In this document: positions 1 through 7,907 of the stretch, piece by piece | How the letters are laid out: every line of letters begins with the position of its first letter | Numbering within the stretch: position 1 is the stretch's first letter | Source of the DNA: Bradyrhizobium sp. | GTDB taxonomy: Bacteria; Pseudomonadota; Alphaproteobacteria; Rhizobiales; Xanthobacteraceae | Reading direction: 5' to 3' | Assembly: GCF_022844465.1 (NCBI RefSeq) | Contig: NZ_JALHLP010000001.1 | Coordinates: forward strand, 496,001 to 560,000 | Length of the DNA: 64,000 nucleotides | Position numbers and translations under genes: made by a program | The notes under the pieces: generated by a model | Databases searched by the model: none | The model's input: only the letters and a program-made list of their open reading frames with translations | What the model was told of the DNA's origin: nothing

Positions 1-1898
1 ACGACGCGGCGCGCCGGGTCTTCCATCAGGCCGCGCTTGCGGCGGCGGCGTTTCTCGGCCGCGCAGGTTTGCACGAACACGATGGCCGAAGCGCCCTTCA
101 CCGCGCGGCAGGCCTTCTGGACGGCGTCAAGGTCATCGCGGTGAGCGACCTTGACGCCGGGCGCGATGTCGGAAGCCGGATAGAGTTGCGGGTTCTCCGA
201 GACCAGGTAGATTTCCCGGATGCCTTCGGAATGAAGCTGGAAGGTGATCTGCTGCGGCGATAACTCGCCGTCGACATGCTGGCCGCCGGTCATAGCGGTC
301 GCGTCGTTGTAAAGGATCTTGTAGGTGATGTTGGCGCCTGACGCGACCGCCTGGCGAATCGCCAGGCTGCCGGAATGGAAGTAGGTGCCGTCGCCGAGAT
401 TGGCGAACACGTGCTCTTCCCTGGTGAACGGCGCCACCCCGACCCACGGCACACCCTCGCCGCCCATGTGGGTGTAGGTCTCGGTCGAGCGGTCCATCCA
501 CAGCGCCATGAAGTGGCAGCCGATCCCGGCAAAGGCGCGGCTGCCCTCCGGCACCCTGGTCGAGGTGTTGTGCGGACAGCCCGAGCAGAAATAAGGGGTA
601 CGCGTGACCGGTGCGACCGCCTGCATCTGGGTCGCCTGCCGGCCGTTGAACCAATCGGCCTTGGCGCGCAGCATCGCGGCGATTTCAGGGTTGAGGTTAA
701 GTCGGAGCAACCGCTCGGTCAGCGAACTCGCGAGCGAGGCAACGCTGAGTTCTGCAGCGAAAGTCAGAAAACGCTTGTCGTGGTCGTCCATCTTGCCGAC
801 GATGCGCGGGCGGACATCGTCGCGCCAGTTGAACAGCTCCTGCTTGACCTGGTTCTCGACGATCTCGCGGCGCTCTTCGATGATGAAGATTTCCTCAAGG
901 CCAACGGCGAACTGCCGCACGCCTTCCGGCTCCAGCGGCCAGGGCATGCCGATCTTGTAAAGGCGAAGCCCGATCCTGGCGGCGACTTCCTCGGTGATCC
1001 CAAGTTCGCGCAGCGCCTGGCGGATGTCCTCGTAGCTCTTGCCGGATGCCATGATGCCGTAGCGGGCATTCGGCGAATCCATCGTGATGCGGTTGATCTT
1101 GTTGGCGCGCGCGAAGGCGATCGCCGCATAGCCCTTGTAGTCCTGCAGGCGCAGATCCTGCTCATAGCGATCGTCGGGCCAGCGCAGGTTGAGGCCGCCC
1201 GGCGGCATCTCGAAATCGGTCGGAATCACGAAAGGCGTCATCTCGTCGGTGAGGTCGATCTCGGCGGTGGTTTCCACCGTCTCGGTGATGACCTTCATGC
1301 CGACCCAGCAGCCGGAGTAGCGCGACATGGCGATACCCAAAAGGCCCATCTCGATCATTTCATGGATGCTGGAGGGATACAGATATGGCATCAGTGCGGA
1401 GATGAAGGCGTGGTCCGACTGGTGCGGCACGGTGGAGGATTTTGCGCCGTGGTCATCGCCGGCCAGGCAGAGCACGCCGCCGTTTTTCGCAGAGCCCGCC
1501 GTATTGGCGTGACGGAACACGTCGCCGCAGCGGTCGACGCCGGGGCCCTTGCCGTACCAGATGCCGACCACGCCATCGTACTTGGCGCCGGGCGAAAGGC
1601 TGAGCTGCTGCGAGCCCCAGACTGCGGTCGCAGCAAGGTCTTCGTTGACGCCCGGCTGAAACTTGATGTTGTACTGGTCGAGATGCTTGCGGGCGGCGAC
1701 CAGCTGCTGGTCATAGCCGCCGAGCGGCGAACCGCGATATCCGGATACGAAGCCCGCGGTGTTCAGTCCCGCAGCGCGGTCGCGGCGGATTTGCGCCATT
1801 GGCAGGCGGACCAGCGCCTGGATGCCGGTGAGGAAGATGTGGCCGGAGCCTTGGGTGTATTTCTGATCGAGACTGATCGGACCCTGGTTGATTCCCAT
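1..1898 (-). CDS. indolepyruvate ferredoxin oxidoreductase, fused alpha/beta type (3' part beyond the left edge)
   Basis: The reading frame starts at ATG 1898 and runs off the left end without a stop, giving 632 visible residues of a family that is usually about 1,150 residues long. The enzyme oxidatively decarboxylates aryl pyruvates such as indolepyruvate to aryl-acetyl-CoA, using thiamine diphosphate and passing electrons to ferredoxin. Visible evidence is the N-terminal pyruvate-oxidoreductase-like region (GFVSGYRGSPLGGYD), a CSGCPHN motif near residues 438-444, and a thiamine-diphosphate motif NLGDGTYFHSG near residue 500. The C-terminal gamma-type domain would lie off the window. It is divergent from the cytochrome gene at 2184 across a 285-base spacer in which I see no clear promoter. 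The family is firm; the substrate is taken from the family name. Confidence 0.9.
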   Translation of the reverse strand, partial: MGINQGPISLDQKYTQGSGHIFLTGIQALVRLPMAQIRRDRAAGLNTAGFVSGYRGSPLGGYDQQLVAARKHLDQYNIKFQPGVNEDLAATAVWGSQQLSLSPGAKYDGVVGIWYGKGPGVDRCGDVFRHANTAGSAKNGGVLCLAGDDHGAKSSTVPHQSDHAFISALMPYLYPSSIHEMIEMGLLGIAMSRYSGCWVGMKVITETVETTAEIDLTDEMTPFVIPTDFEMPPGGLNLRWPDDRYEQDLRLQDYKGYAAIAFARANKINRITMDSPNARYGIMASGKSYEDIRQALRELGITEEVAARIGLRLYKIGMPWPLEPEGVRQFAVGLEEIFIIEERREIVENQVKQELFNWRDDVRPRIVGKMDDHDKRFLTFAAELSVASLASSLTERLLRLNLNPEIAAMLRAKADWFNGRQATQMQAVAPVTRTPYFCSGCPHNTSTRVPEGSRAFAGIGCHFMALWMDRSTETYTHMGGEGVPWVGVAPFTREEHVFANLGDGTYFHSGSLAIRQAVASGANITYKILYNDATAMTGGQHVDGELSPQQITFQLHSEGIREIYLVSENPQLYPASDIAPGVKVAHRDDLDAVQKACRAVKGASAIVFVQTCAAEKRRRRKRGLMEDPARRV

Positions 1899-2183
1899 TT
1901 AAGCCCCTCTTTTTCACCCGTTGAAGACTGGATGCGCCGACGTTCTCTTGACGGATCAGTATGTCGAATTCTGAGGGCCGCGCACTACAAAATCCAGACA
2001 TCCGGGCCGTGCCGCCAAAGATCGCAATTTCATACCGGAAACGACCAGGAAGCTTTTCGATTTGTGTCGTAGGGAAGCATCGGCACGAAACAGCATGATG
2101 TTGCCCGCTCGACCCTGTTTTGGCTAGAGTGTCCTAGCAGTGCGCCCATAACGCCATTTGGCTCAGGGACAGTATCGGACCCC

Positions 2184-3059
2184 ATGCGGACGGTTCTCGC
2201 CAGCTTGCTATTGTGCGCTGCCTTGGCTGCAAGCGAAAGCCATGCCCAGCCCGGTGCCACATCGGCAGGCGAAACGTCCGCCGAGGACGTCGCACGCGGC
2301 AAGTCGCTCACCGAGGCCGGGGGCTGCGCCGGCTGCCACACCGTCGATGCCGCCAAACCGTTCGCCGGCGGAAAGCGAATCGACACGCGGTTTGGCGGGA
2401 TCTATTCGGCCAATCTGACGCCAGATCGCGACACCGGCCTTGGCGGGTGGAGCGACGACGAATTCTACCGCGCCTTGCGGTTCGGCGTCGCCCGCGACGG
2501 TTCGCGCTACTACCCGGCGTTCCCCTACCCGAACTTCACCAAGCTGACCCGACAGGACATCTTGGCGATCAGAGTCTATCTGGCGACGCTGACGCCGGTG
2601 CGAAACCAGCCTCGCCCTCCGGAGCTGAGCTGGCCGCTGAACTATCGCGTCGTCATGCGCGGCTGGAACTGGTGGTTCTTCAAGCCCGGAATCCTGATGC
2701 CCGACCAGCACAAAAGCGCGGAATGGAACCGCGGCCGCTATCTGGCTGAAGGCGTCGGCCGCTGCGGTGCCTGCCATACGCCGAAGAATATGTTCGGCGC
2801 CGAAAAACGTGACCAGGCTTACGGCGGCGGGCGTATCGCCGGGGTGTTCGCGCCGCGGCTCGACGGCGCCGAAAATGGCGGCCTGAAATCCTGGAGCGTG
2901 GAGGACATCGCCGAATACCTGCAGAGCGGCCGCAACGGCCGGAGCCACGCTGGCCAGCTAGTGTCGGAGGTCGTCGTCAACTCGACATCAAAGATGAGCG
3001 AGGCGGATATCCGCGCCATTGCGGTTTACCTGAAGGATTTGCCGGCGGGCGCGCCGTAG
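2184..3059 (+). CDS. di-heme c-type cytochrome, periplasmic
   Basis: This is a 291-residue protein with a signal peptide (residues 1-21, ending SHA) and two heme-attachment motifs, CAGCH at 48-52 and CGACH at 194-198. The layout matches the cytochrome c subunits that accept electrons from membrane or periplasmic alcohol, aldehyde and sugar dehydrogenases; the conserved WSDDEFYRALRFG and YPAFPYPNFTKLT stretches are typical of them. The second domain ends in a KMSEADI motif whose Met is a plausible axial heme ligand. No dehydrogenase partner is next to it, so its donor is unknown. The gene stands alone, flanked by divergent and convergent neighbours. Confidence 0.9.
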   Translation: MRTVLASLLLCAALAASESHAQPGATSAGETSAEDVARGKSLTEAGGCAGCHTVDAAKPFAGGKRIDTRFGGIYSANLTPDRDTGLGGWSDDEFYRALRFGVARDGSRYYPAFPYPNFTKLTRQDILAIRVYLATLTPVRNQPRPPELSWPLNYRVVMRGWNWWFFKPGILMPDQHKSAEWNRGRYLAEGVGRCGACHTPKNMFGAEKRDQAYGGGRIAGVFAPRLDGAENGGLKSWSVEDIAEYLQSGRNGRSHAGQLVSEVVVNSTSKMSEADIRAIAVYLKDLPAGAP

Positions 3060-3176
3060 CCGACGATTACCGCGAATCTATCCTCCGCTGCCAGGCAATG
3101 CCAATCTGCAATCGGCCGATCCATACAGCCGGTCAGGTCGCACAGGCGCGCAAGCCACGATAGGAGCGTCCTCCTT

Positions 3177-3818
3177 TCAACGCTGATCTCCACTGAAGAC
3201 GAATTTCGGCATTTCCCATTTGTAGCGTATGGCCAACAGGCGCAGCGTCAGGCCGAGCACGAAAGTCAGCGCGGTCCATACATGATCATTGAGGTTAAGC
3301 GCGAAGGCGGAGGCGTAGAACAATCCGGTCACGACGGACACGCTGGCGTAGAGTTCCGCGCGAAACAACAGCGGCACGTCGTTGCAAAGGATATCCCGTA
3401 GCACGCCCCCGGCGCAGCCCGTGATCATGCCCGCCACGATCACGATCGGCAGTGACGCGTTCATCTGCCAGGCCACATCGCAGCCGGCCATGGTGAACAC
3501 AACGAGCCCGATCGCATCCAGCACCAGGAACGCCGTACTGAGCCGATGGACATGCCGCGCGATCAAAATAGTGGCCAACGCCGCCACCGCGGTCAGCGCC
3601 AGATAGGACGGGTTTTGCACCCAGACCAGCGGATAGTGCCCGAGCAGCACGTCGCGAATGGTGCCGCCGCCGAGCGCGGTGATGCAGCCCAGCATGCACA
3701 CGCCGGCCCAATCCATGCTACGCCGTCCCGCCGCAAGCGCGGCGGTCATCGCCTGCGCCGTCAAGGCCAAATAAGACAGCAGGTGCAGGACGGTATCGCT
3801 GGGCGGCAGGCTCCACAT
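3177..3818 (-). CDS. TRIC-like membrane protein (UPF0126/YadS family)
   Basis: This is a 213-residue integral membrane protein, most of it hydrophobic helices. It has the family's two internal-repeat signatures, GGGTIRD at 50-56 and GGVLRD at 137-142, one in each half of the tandem three-helix repeat. Bacterial relatives of trimeric intracellular cation channels share this fold and conduct monovalent cations; some members are proposed to transport glycine, so the substrate is open. I chose ATG 3818 because GAGG lies five bases upstream. The frame stays open to 3887, but the ATGs at 3860 and 3887 lack a ribosome site. Confidence 0.85.
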   Translation of the reverse strand: MWSLPPSDTVLHLLSYLALTAQAMTAALAAGRRSMDWAGVCMLGCITALGGGTIRDVLLGHYPLVWVQNPSYLALTAVAALATILIARHVHRLSTAFLVLDAIGLVVFTMAGCDVAWQMNASLPIVIVAGMITGCAGGVLRDILCNDVPLLFRAELYASVSVVTGLFYASAFALNLNDHVWTALTFVLGLTLRLLAIRYKWEMPKFVFSGDQR

Positions 3819-3948
3819 GGCAACCTCGTTTAGGGAACCGGGAACCACCGGCTCCGTCATGACCGGTTGCAGATTGCCGCGGAACATCCATGCGCGCCAG
3901 CCATTGTCTCCCAGTTACGTCTGGGGCGCCAACGGAGGAACAATTCTT

Positions 3949-4344
3949 ATGGCAAATCAACTCAATCAGAACGACCCTTACCGCCCGAACCCGAATGACG
4001 ACATCCGCCGTCAGCCTCGCCTGGAAAGCGAGCTGCAGGCCGATCCCGCACTCACCGAACGCCCGGCCAGTGGAATGAGGGTCGCCATGATCGCTCTCGC
4101 CGTCGCGGTTGTTCTGGGTGCCGTGTTTTACGGCCTTAACAACACCAGCGTAAACCAGGCGGGTACCACCCCGGCCAGCCAGACCGTGCAGCAAACGCCG
4201 CCGGCCGCTCCTCCCGGTATGCGTGACGTGACCCCGCGGACCAATGCCCAGCCGGGCATGACCACGGGTGCTGCACCATCAACGTCATCTCCATCTCCGA
4301 GCACAACCACTCCGCCAGCCGGTACGGCCCCGGCCGCCAGGTAG
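3949..4344 (+). CDS. small single-pass membrane protein with a Pro/Thr/Ser-rich tail, unknown function
   Basis: This 131-residue protein starts at ATG 3949 behind a good GGAGGA ribosome site. Residues 1-42 are polar and rich in Asn, Arg and Asp. Residues 43-63 form one transmembrane helix (MRVAMIALAVAVVLGAVFYG). The remaining 68 residues are a low-complexity stretch of Pro, Thr, Ser, Ala and Gln, probably disordered and probably periplasmic. I do not recognise a domain. It is divergent from the TRIC-like gene and ends just before a tandem repeat and a terminator shared with the convergent gene at 4419. Confidence 0.75.
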   Translation: MANQLNQNDPYRPNPNDDIRRQPRLESELQADPALTERPASGMRVAMIALAVAVVLGAVFYGLNNTSVNQAGTTPASQTVQQTPPAAPPGMRDVTPRTNAQPGMTTGAAPSTSSPSPSTTTPPAGTAPAAR

Positions 4345-4350
4345 CAACGC

Positions 4351-4388
4351 AATCATCTGAAACCAGGCTGAATCATCTGAAACCAGGC
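4351..4388. repeat. tandem 18-base direct repeat
   Basis: The 18-base unit AATCATCTGAAACCAGGC occurs perfectly twice, at 4351-4368 and 4371-4388, with two bases between. It lies directly after the stop of the 3949 gene and its second copy runs into a terminator hairpin. It looks like a local duplication. Confidence 0.9.
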
Positions 4389-4410
4389 AGCGGGCTCATT
4401 TGCCCGCTGC
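4387..4410. terminator. bidirectional hairpin terminator between convergent genes
   Basis: GCAGCGGGC and GCCCGCTGC form a perfect 9-base-pair stem around a six-base loop (TCATTT). The plus-strand side is followed by the pyrimidine run TTCTCTT. It sits between the convergent stops at 4344 and 4419 and can serve both genes. Confidence 0.75.
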
Positions 4411-4418
4411 TTCTCTTG

Positions 4419-5234
4419 CTAGCTGAACATCTTGTTGAGTTCGCCACCGGGATAGCCGTTGGCAAGTTCAGTGAACGTCCCCTTCTCCGCCATCTCGCGG
4501 GCGGCTTTCATAAATCCGCCCCAGGCCGATCGCGCCAACGAACCACCGACACTGATACGTCGAACGCCGAGGTCTGCGGCTTGCGCAAGCGACAGACCGG
4601 ACGCGCCGATCAGCAGATTGACGGGCTTTGGGTGCACGGCCTTCACGATGGCGGCGATATCTTCCCGGCTCTTGATGCCCGGTGCGTACAGGCAATCCGC
4701 GCCGGCCGCGGCGTAGGCGGTCAGGCGTTCGATCACCATCGCGAGGTTTGGTTGCCCGACCAGAAAGGCTTCGCACCGCCCGGTGAGAAGGACACCGCTG
4801 TCATCGGCGTCGATTGCCGCGCGCGCCGCCCTGATGCGCTCCACCGCGAGCGCGAAATCGTACAGCGGCCTGGCCGCGTCGCCGGTCGAATCCTCGATCG
4901 ACAGGCCCGCCACGCCGGATTGAACGCCACGCGCGACATTGACGCCAACTTTCACGGGATCGTGGGCGAAGCCGCCCTCGAAATCCGCGTTGACCGGCAG
5001 GTCGACCGCCTTGCACAGCGCGGTGAGATGATCGCAAACCTCGTCGACGGTGACGCCGTTATCGGGCTTTGCCAACGTCCAGGCAAAACCGGCGCTGGTC
5101 GAGGCGAGCGCCTTGAAGCCCAGATGCTGCAGCGCCCGGGCGCTTCCGACGTCAAAGGGGTTCGGTATGATGAAACATCCGGCCTCGTGCAGCTTGCGAA
5201 AAGCGGCGCGTTTGTCGGCGGTCATGACCGGCAT
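4419..5234 (-). CDS. isocitrate lyase/PEP mutase family enzyme
   Basis: This is a 271-residue TIM-barrel protein of the ICL/PEP mutase superfamily. Members cleave or form C-C or C-P bonds on small 2-oxo or 2-hydroxy acids with a Mg ion; oxaloacetate and methylisocitrate are known substrates in the family. Visible signatures are the N-terminal IPNPFDVGSARAL segment, the metal-site stretch NADFEGGF (residues 82-89), SIEDSTGD and the C-terminal VRRISVGGSLARSA. The KKCGH catalytic motif of true isocitrate lyase is absent (GRCEAF stands in that area), so it is not AceA. Start ATG 5234 has GGGAG upstream; the frame is open to 5306 without a better site. Confidence 0.85.
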   Translation of the reverse strand: MPVMTADKRAAFRKLHEAGCFIIPNPFDVGSARALQHLGFKALASTSAGFAWTLAKPDNGVTVDEVCDHLTALCKAVDLPVNADFEGGFAHDPVKVGVNVARGVQSGVAGLSIEDSTGDAARPLYDFALAVERIRAARAAIDADDSGVLLTGRCEAFLVGQPNLAMVIERLTAYAAAGADCLYAPGIKSREDIAAIVKAVHPKPVNLLIGASGLSLAQAADLGVRRISVGGSLARSAWGGFMKAAREMAEKGTFTELANGYPGGELNKMFS

Positions 5235-5302
5235 GGCTTTCTCCCATATATGTGTCGGCCAAGAAGATAGCGGCGCGGCGCATCCTGCGCCAGCGCTGCT
5301 TG

Positions 5303-5611
5303 TCACTTAACCACCTGCCGCAGGAATGTCCGCTCTTCCGCAAGACTGAGCTTGTTCTGCTCCGCGAAGTCGAAGTTGGCTGCGCCCTCCTCGTCCGCGC
5401 GAAGCCGCGCCCGGTAGCTTTCATAGGCCCCGAGACTGTCGAACGAGATCAGCGCGAAGGCGATGTTGCTGGTGCCCTCGTGCGGCATCCAGTACCCGAT
5501 CAGGTCGCCGCCGCATTTCGGGATGATGGTCAGCCAGTTGCTTGCATATCGCTCGAACATCGCCCGCTTGAACGGATCGATCTGGTAACGGATGAATACG
5601 GTAATGGTCAT
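5303..5611 (-). CDS. NIPSNAP family protein
   Basis: This is a 102-residue protein with the ferredoxin-like alpha+beta fold of NIPSNAP proteins. It begins with [11 protein letters not shown] and contains a central [23 protein letters not shown] segment, both typical of this dimeric alpha-beta barrel group. No catalytic role is established for bacterial members. The start at 5611 is set by GGAG nine bases upstream and by family length; the frame runs open to 5716 through a repeat element. It lies 68 bases upstream of the ICL-family gene on the same strand, so the two may be co-transcribed. Confidence 0.8.
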   Translation of the reverse strand: MTITVFIRYQIDPFKRAMFERYASNWLTIIPKCGGDLIGYWMPHEGTSNIAFALISFDSLGAYESYRARLRADEEGAANFDFAEQNKLSLAEERTFLRQVVK

Positions 5612-5640
5612 CGAGGGCGCTCCAATGTTGATTTCGCCGT

Positions 5641-5707
5641 CTTGCGAGGAGCGGCGCGACGAAGCAATCCCTTCCTCCGCTGGTGGTGGCATGGGTTGCT
5701 TCACGAA
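5641..5707. repeat. palindromic intergenic repeat (GAGGAGCG / GACGAAGCAATCC type)
   Basis: The sequence holds GCGAGGAGCG followed by GACGAAGCAATCC, and about 25 bases later the inverted counterpart GGGTTGCTTCAC. This is the layout of a short palindromic repeat I know to be scattered in Bradyrhizobium and Rhodopseudomonas genomes. It sits in the divergent spacer between the NIPSNAP and ArsR genes. Only one copy is in this window, so the family assignment rests on recollection. Confidence 0.55.
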
Positions 5708-5822
5708 GCCTGTCATCGGGCGCGCATTCGCGCGACCCGTTGGCTCGCAATCACGGAGCCCGTTATGGTGTGTCCCAGAATATCCGCTTGCTCGTCGCCG
5801 ATGCTTCGTCTACCATCGAATT

Positions 5823-6536
5823 ATGAAAGCAGGCCCCGATATCGCCATGGTCGCCGCGCTGGTTGGCGATCCCGCGCGCGCCAACATGCTGACCGCGCTG
5901 ATGACCGGCCGCGCGCTGACCGCGACCGAGCTGGCGCATCAGGCCGGCGTCACGCCGCAGACCGCGAGTTCGCATCTGGCCAAGCTCGAGGCCGGCGGCC
6001 TGATCGAACCGGAAAAGCAGGGGCGCCACCGCTACTACCGGCTGACCGGCCCCGATGTCGCGGGCGTACTCGAAGGGCTGGCCGGCCTTGCGGAGCGCGC
6101 CGGGCATACGCGGGTTCGGACCGGGCCGAAAGAACCGGCGCTGCGCCGCGCCCGGATCTGCTATGACCACCTCGCGGGCGACCTCGGCGTGCAAATGCTT
6201 GACAGCATGAAACGGCAGCGGCTGATCCGGCAGGCCAAGCAGGCGATCGAACTCACCGGAGAAGGCAGGCGCTTCATGGCGAGCGCGCTGCAGATCGACG
6301 CCGAGGCATTGGCCCACCCGCGCCGGCCGCTATGCAAGGCCTGCCTCGACTGGAGCGAACGCCGTCATCACCTCGCGGGCACGCTGGGCGCCGCCATCAT
6401 GAATCGGTTGACCGAGTTGAACTGGGCGGCGCGCGACCCCGCGCCCGGCAGCCGCGTCGTCAACTTCACCCGCAACGGTGAGAAACGATTCGCCGCGCTG
6501 TTTGGCAACACCCCTGGACTCGCCGCAGCGATCTGA
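5823..6536 (+). CDS. ArsR-type winged-helix transcriptional regulator
   Basis: This is a 237-residue DNA-binding protein. Residues 1-80 form an ArsR-type winged helix: DPARANMLTALMTGRALTATELA leads into the recognition helix VTPQTASSHLAKLEAGGLI and the wing QGRHRYYRL. The longer C-terminal part ends with a Cys/His-containing stretch (LCKACLDWSERRHH) that could bind a metal or sense redox state; this is inference. Most ArsR proteins are about 100 residues, so this is the large subclass. The start at 5823 has no strong ribosome site; Met-9 is an alternative. It faces away from the NIPSNAP/ICL-family pair, which it might control. Confidence 0.85.
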   Translation: MKAGPDIAMVAALVGDPARANMLTALMTGRALTATELAHQAGVTPQTASSHLAKLEAGGLIEPEKQGRHRYYRLTGPDVAGVLEGLAGLAERAGHTRVRTGPKEPALRRARICYDHLAGDLGVQMLDSMKRQRLIRQAKQAIELTGEGRRFMASALQIDAEALAHPRRPLCKACLDWSERRHHLAGTLGAAIMNRLTELNWAARDPAPGSRVVNFTRNGEKRFAALFGNTPGLAAAI

Positions 6537-6663
6537 GCTTCAGGCAAGCGATCGCCTGGCGCCGAGCCTTCGCTCACGGCTTCGGCGACCCATTCATTGG
6601 CTATTCAGGTTCCACCGCTACTTTCAAGACGTCGCCGCGGTCGCGGCCAAGACGGGAGGAAGC

Positions 6664-6918
6664 ATGAGATATCTCTTCGCGGCAGTGATGATCGCGGCCT
6701 CGTTCGCCAGCCTTGGCGCGGCGAACGCCGCCGGCGGATGCGGCCCGGGCTGGCATCGCGGTCCCTATGGCGGGTGCCAACCCAATCGAAGGGCCGTTAT
6801 CGTTCAGCCGGCCCCGTTCGTTGTCGTACGTCCGGCCCCGGTCGTTGTGGTGCGGCCCGCTCGTCGCGTGTGCCCATACGGAACCGTGTGGCGCCACGGG
6901 CGCTGTCGCGCTTATTGA
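6664..6918 (+). CDS. small secreted GCG/CRPN-type protein
   Basis: This is an 84-residue precursor with a clear signal peptide (residues 1-22, ending ANA). The mature part begins GGCGPGWHRGPYGGCQPNR, the GCG...CxPN prefix typical of small Bradyrhizobium secreted proteins. It then carries valine-proline repeats (QPAPFVVVRPAPVVVVRPA) and a final Cys pair (VCPYGTVWRHGRC). Function is unknown; the four Cys may form disulfides in the periplasm. It has a GGAGG ribosome site and its own terminator, so it is a monocistronic unit. Confidence 0.8.
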   Translation: MRYLFAAVMIAASFASLGAANAAGGCGPGWHRGPYGGCQPNRRAVIVQPAPFVVVRPAPVVVVRPARRVCPYGTVWRHGRCRAY

Positions 6919-6938
6919 GATCGAGCCTGACGCACCAG

Positions 6939-6962
6939 GCCCCGCTTCCGCGGGGCTTTTTT
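6939..6962 (+). terminator. rho-independent terminator
   Basis: GCCCCGC and GCGGGGC pair around a short TTCC loop, directly followed by a run of six T. It lies 20 bases after the stop of the 6664 gene, on the same strand. Confidence 0.85.
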
Positions 6963-6995
6963 CCTGAGTTTGCGGCAGTCCCTGGTGGCTGCGCC

Positions 6996-7358
6996 TTACC
7001 AGTAACGACGCCGCCAGTAGCGGCGGCGACGCCGACCCCAATACCTGCGACGCCAGCCATAGTGCCGGCGGCGCCAACCATAGTGTCGACGTCCCCAGCC
7101 GCGATGCCGGCCACGACCCCAACCGCGCCCACGCCCACCGCCACGGCCGCGACCGCGGCCGCCGCGCACTTCTTCCGGCGTGAGGCTCTCGACCTCATCG
7201 CCTGTGGTCACGGCAGGCTGGGCATCCGGATTGGGGAGCCGGTCGGCGTCGTCGGCAAGAGGCACGGGCATCAGCGGCGCAGCTTGCGCGCTGGCGGCGA
7301 GCGCGACGCCGCCCGCGGCGAATCCAAAGACGAGTTTCAGAAAGTGCCGGCGTTCCAT
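6996..7358 (-). CDS. Tat-signal protein with an Arg/Gly/Trp/Tyr-rich low-complexity tail
   Basis: This is a 120-residue protein. Residues 1-27 are a signal peptide containing RRHFLK, a match to the twin-arginine motif, followed by a hydrophobic stretch and AQA cleavage site. Residues 28-65 are acidic and proline-containing, ending SLTPEEVRG. Residues 66-120 are nearly all Arg, Gly, Trp, Tyr and His, first as RG repeats and then as YGWRRRHYGWRRRYW repeats. Such a tail could bind nucleic acid, anionic polysaccharide or lipid; that is speculation. It resembles hypothetical proteins I recall from bradyrhizobia, but no function is known to me. Confidence 0.65.
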   Translation of the reverse strand: MERRHFLKLVFGFAAGGVALAASAQAAPLMPVPLADDADRLPNPDAQPAVTTGDEVESLTPEEVRGGRGRGRGGGRGRGWGRGRHRGWGRRHYGWRRRHYGWRRRYWGRRRRRYWRRRYW

Positions 7359-7467
7359 GAGTCCCCTCCACCGCGTTGCTGTGACGAGGAGAGTTTCAGC
7401 GTCGCAAGCTGAACGCCCGGTGAACTATCCGTTCAGCTTTGTGGCGCGGCAATGTCTTCACTGTGCC

Positions 7468-7785
7468 TCAGCGCGCCACGAGTTCCTCGGCCAGCAGCAG
7501 CACCTCGCGCGTGCGCGTCACCGCAGGCCAGTCGCGGTTGAAGTCGGAGATCAGGCGGTCAAGTTCCTTGCCGGTGATGGCGCGATCGAGGGCGGCCTGA
7601 TCGGTGAACTGATACATCGCGTGATGCATCGACGGATCGGTCACGCTCCAGTAGCGCCACGCCTTCACGGCGCCGAAGGATTTCAGTGCATCCGGCAGGT
7701 GCTCGCGGGAATACCAGGCGTCGAACGCCTGGCGTTTGTCCGGATCGGACACGGTGGCGCGGACGACAAAGAAAGCTGCGGGCAT
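7468..7785 (-). CDS. dimeric alpha-beta barrel protein, unknown function
   Basis: This is a 105-residue protein with the small ferredoxin-like fold of stress-responsive or EthD-type dimeric barrels. The pattern is an initial beta strand (AAFFVVRATV), the DAWYSREHLPDAL helix and a later strand (HHAMYQF). Members include heme-degrading and polyketide-modifying enzymes and proteins of no known activity; I cannot pick one. ATG 7785 has GGAG eight bases upstream; the frame extends to 7845 without a better start. It lies upstream of the Arg-rich protein gene on the same strand, with 109 bases between, which include an imperfect GAAC/GTTC inverted repeat at 7406-7439. Confidence 0.65.
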   Translation of the reverse strand: MPAAFFVVRATVSDPDKRQAFDAWYSREHLPDALKSFGAVKAWRYWSVTDPSMHHAMYQFTDQAALDRAITGKELDRLISDFNRDWPAVTRTREVLLLAEELVAR

Positions 7786-7907
7786 CTGAATTCTCCAGGC
7801 AATGATTTTCGTTTTCGGCGTATGCGGCCGCTGACCGGCCCACACGCAACTGTCACATGCTCCGTGATATCCTGGCGGCGCGCAACGCGTTATCCGAGGA
7901 CCCTCCC

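Noticed and set aside
375..2072. A 565-codon open frame on the plus strand
   Set aside because: It is antisense to the indolepyruvate oxidoreductase, whose minus-strand frame has clear motifs and runs to the window edge.
4351..4388. Possible CRISPR repeats
   Set aside because: Only two copies with a two-base spacer, no further units and no cas genes: a tandem duplication.
6597..7412. A plus-strand 271-codon frame with Pro/Thr/Ala repeats
   Set aside because: It spans the 6664 gene out of frame and is antisense to the Arg-rich protein; its repeats mirror the low-complexity tail.
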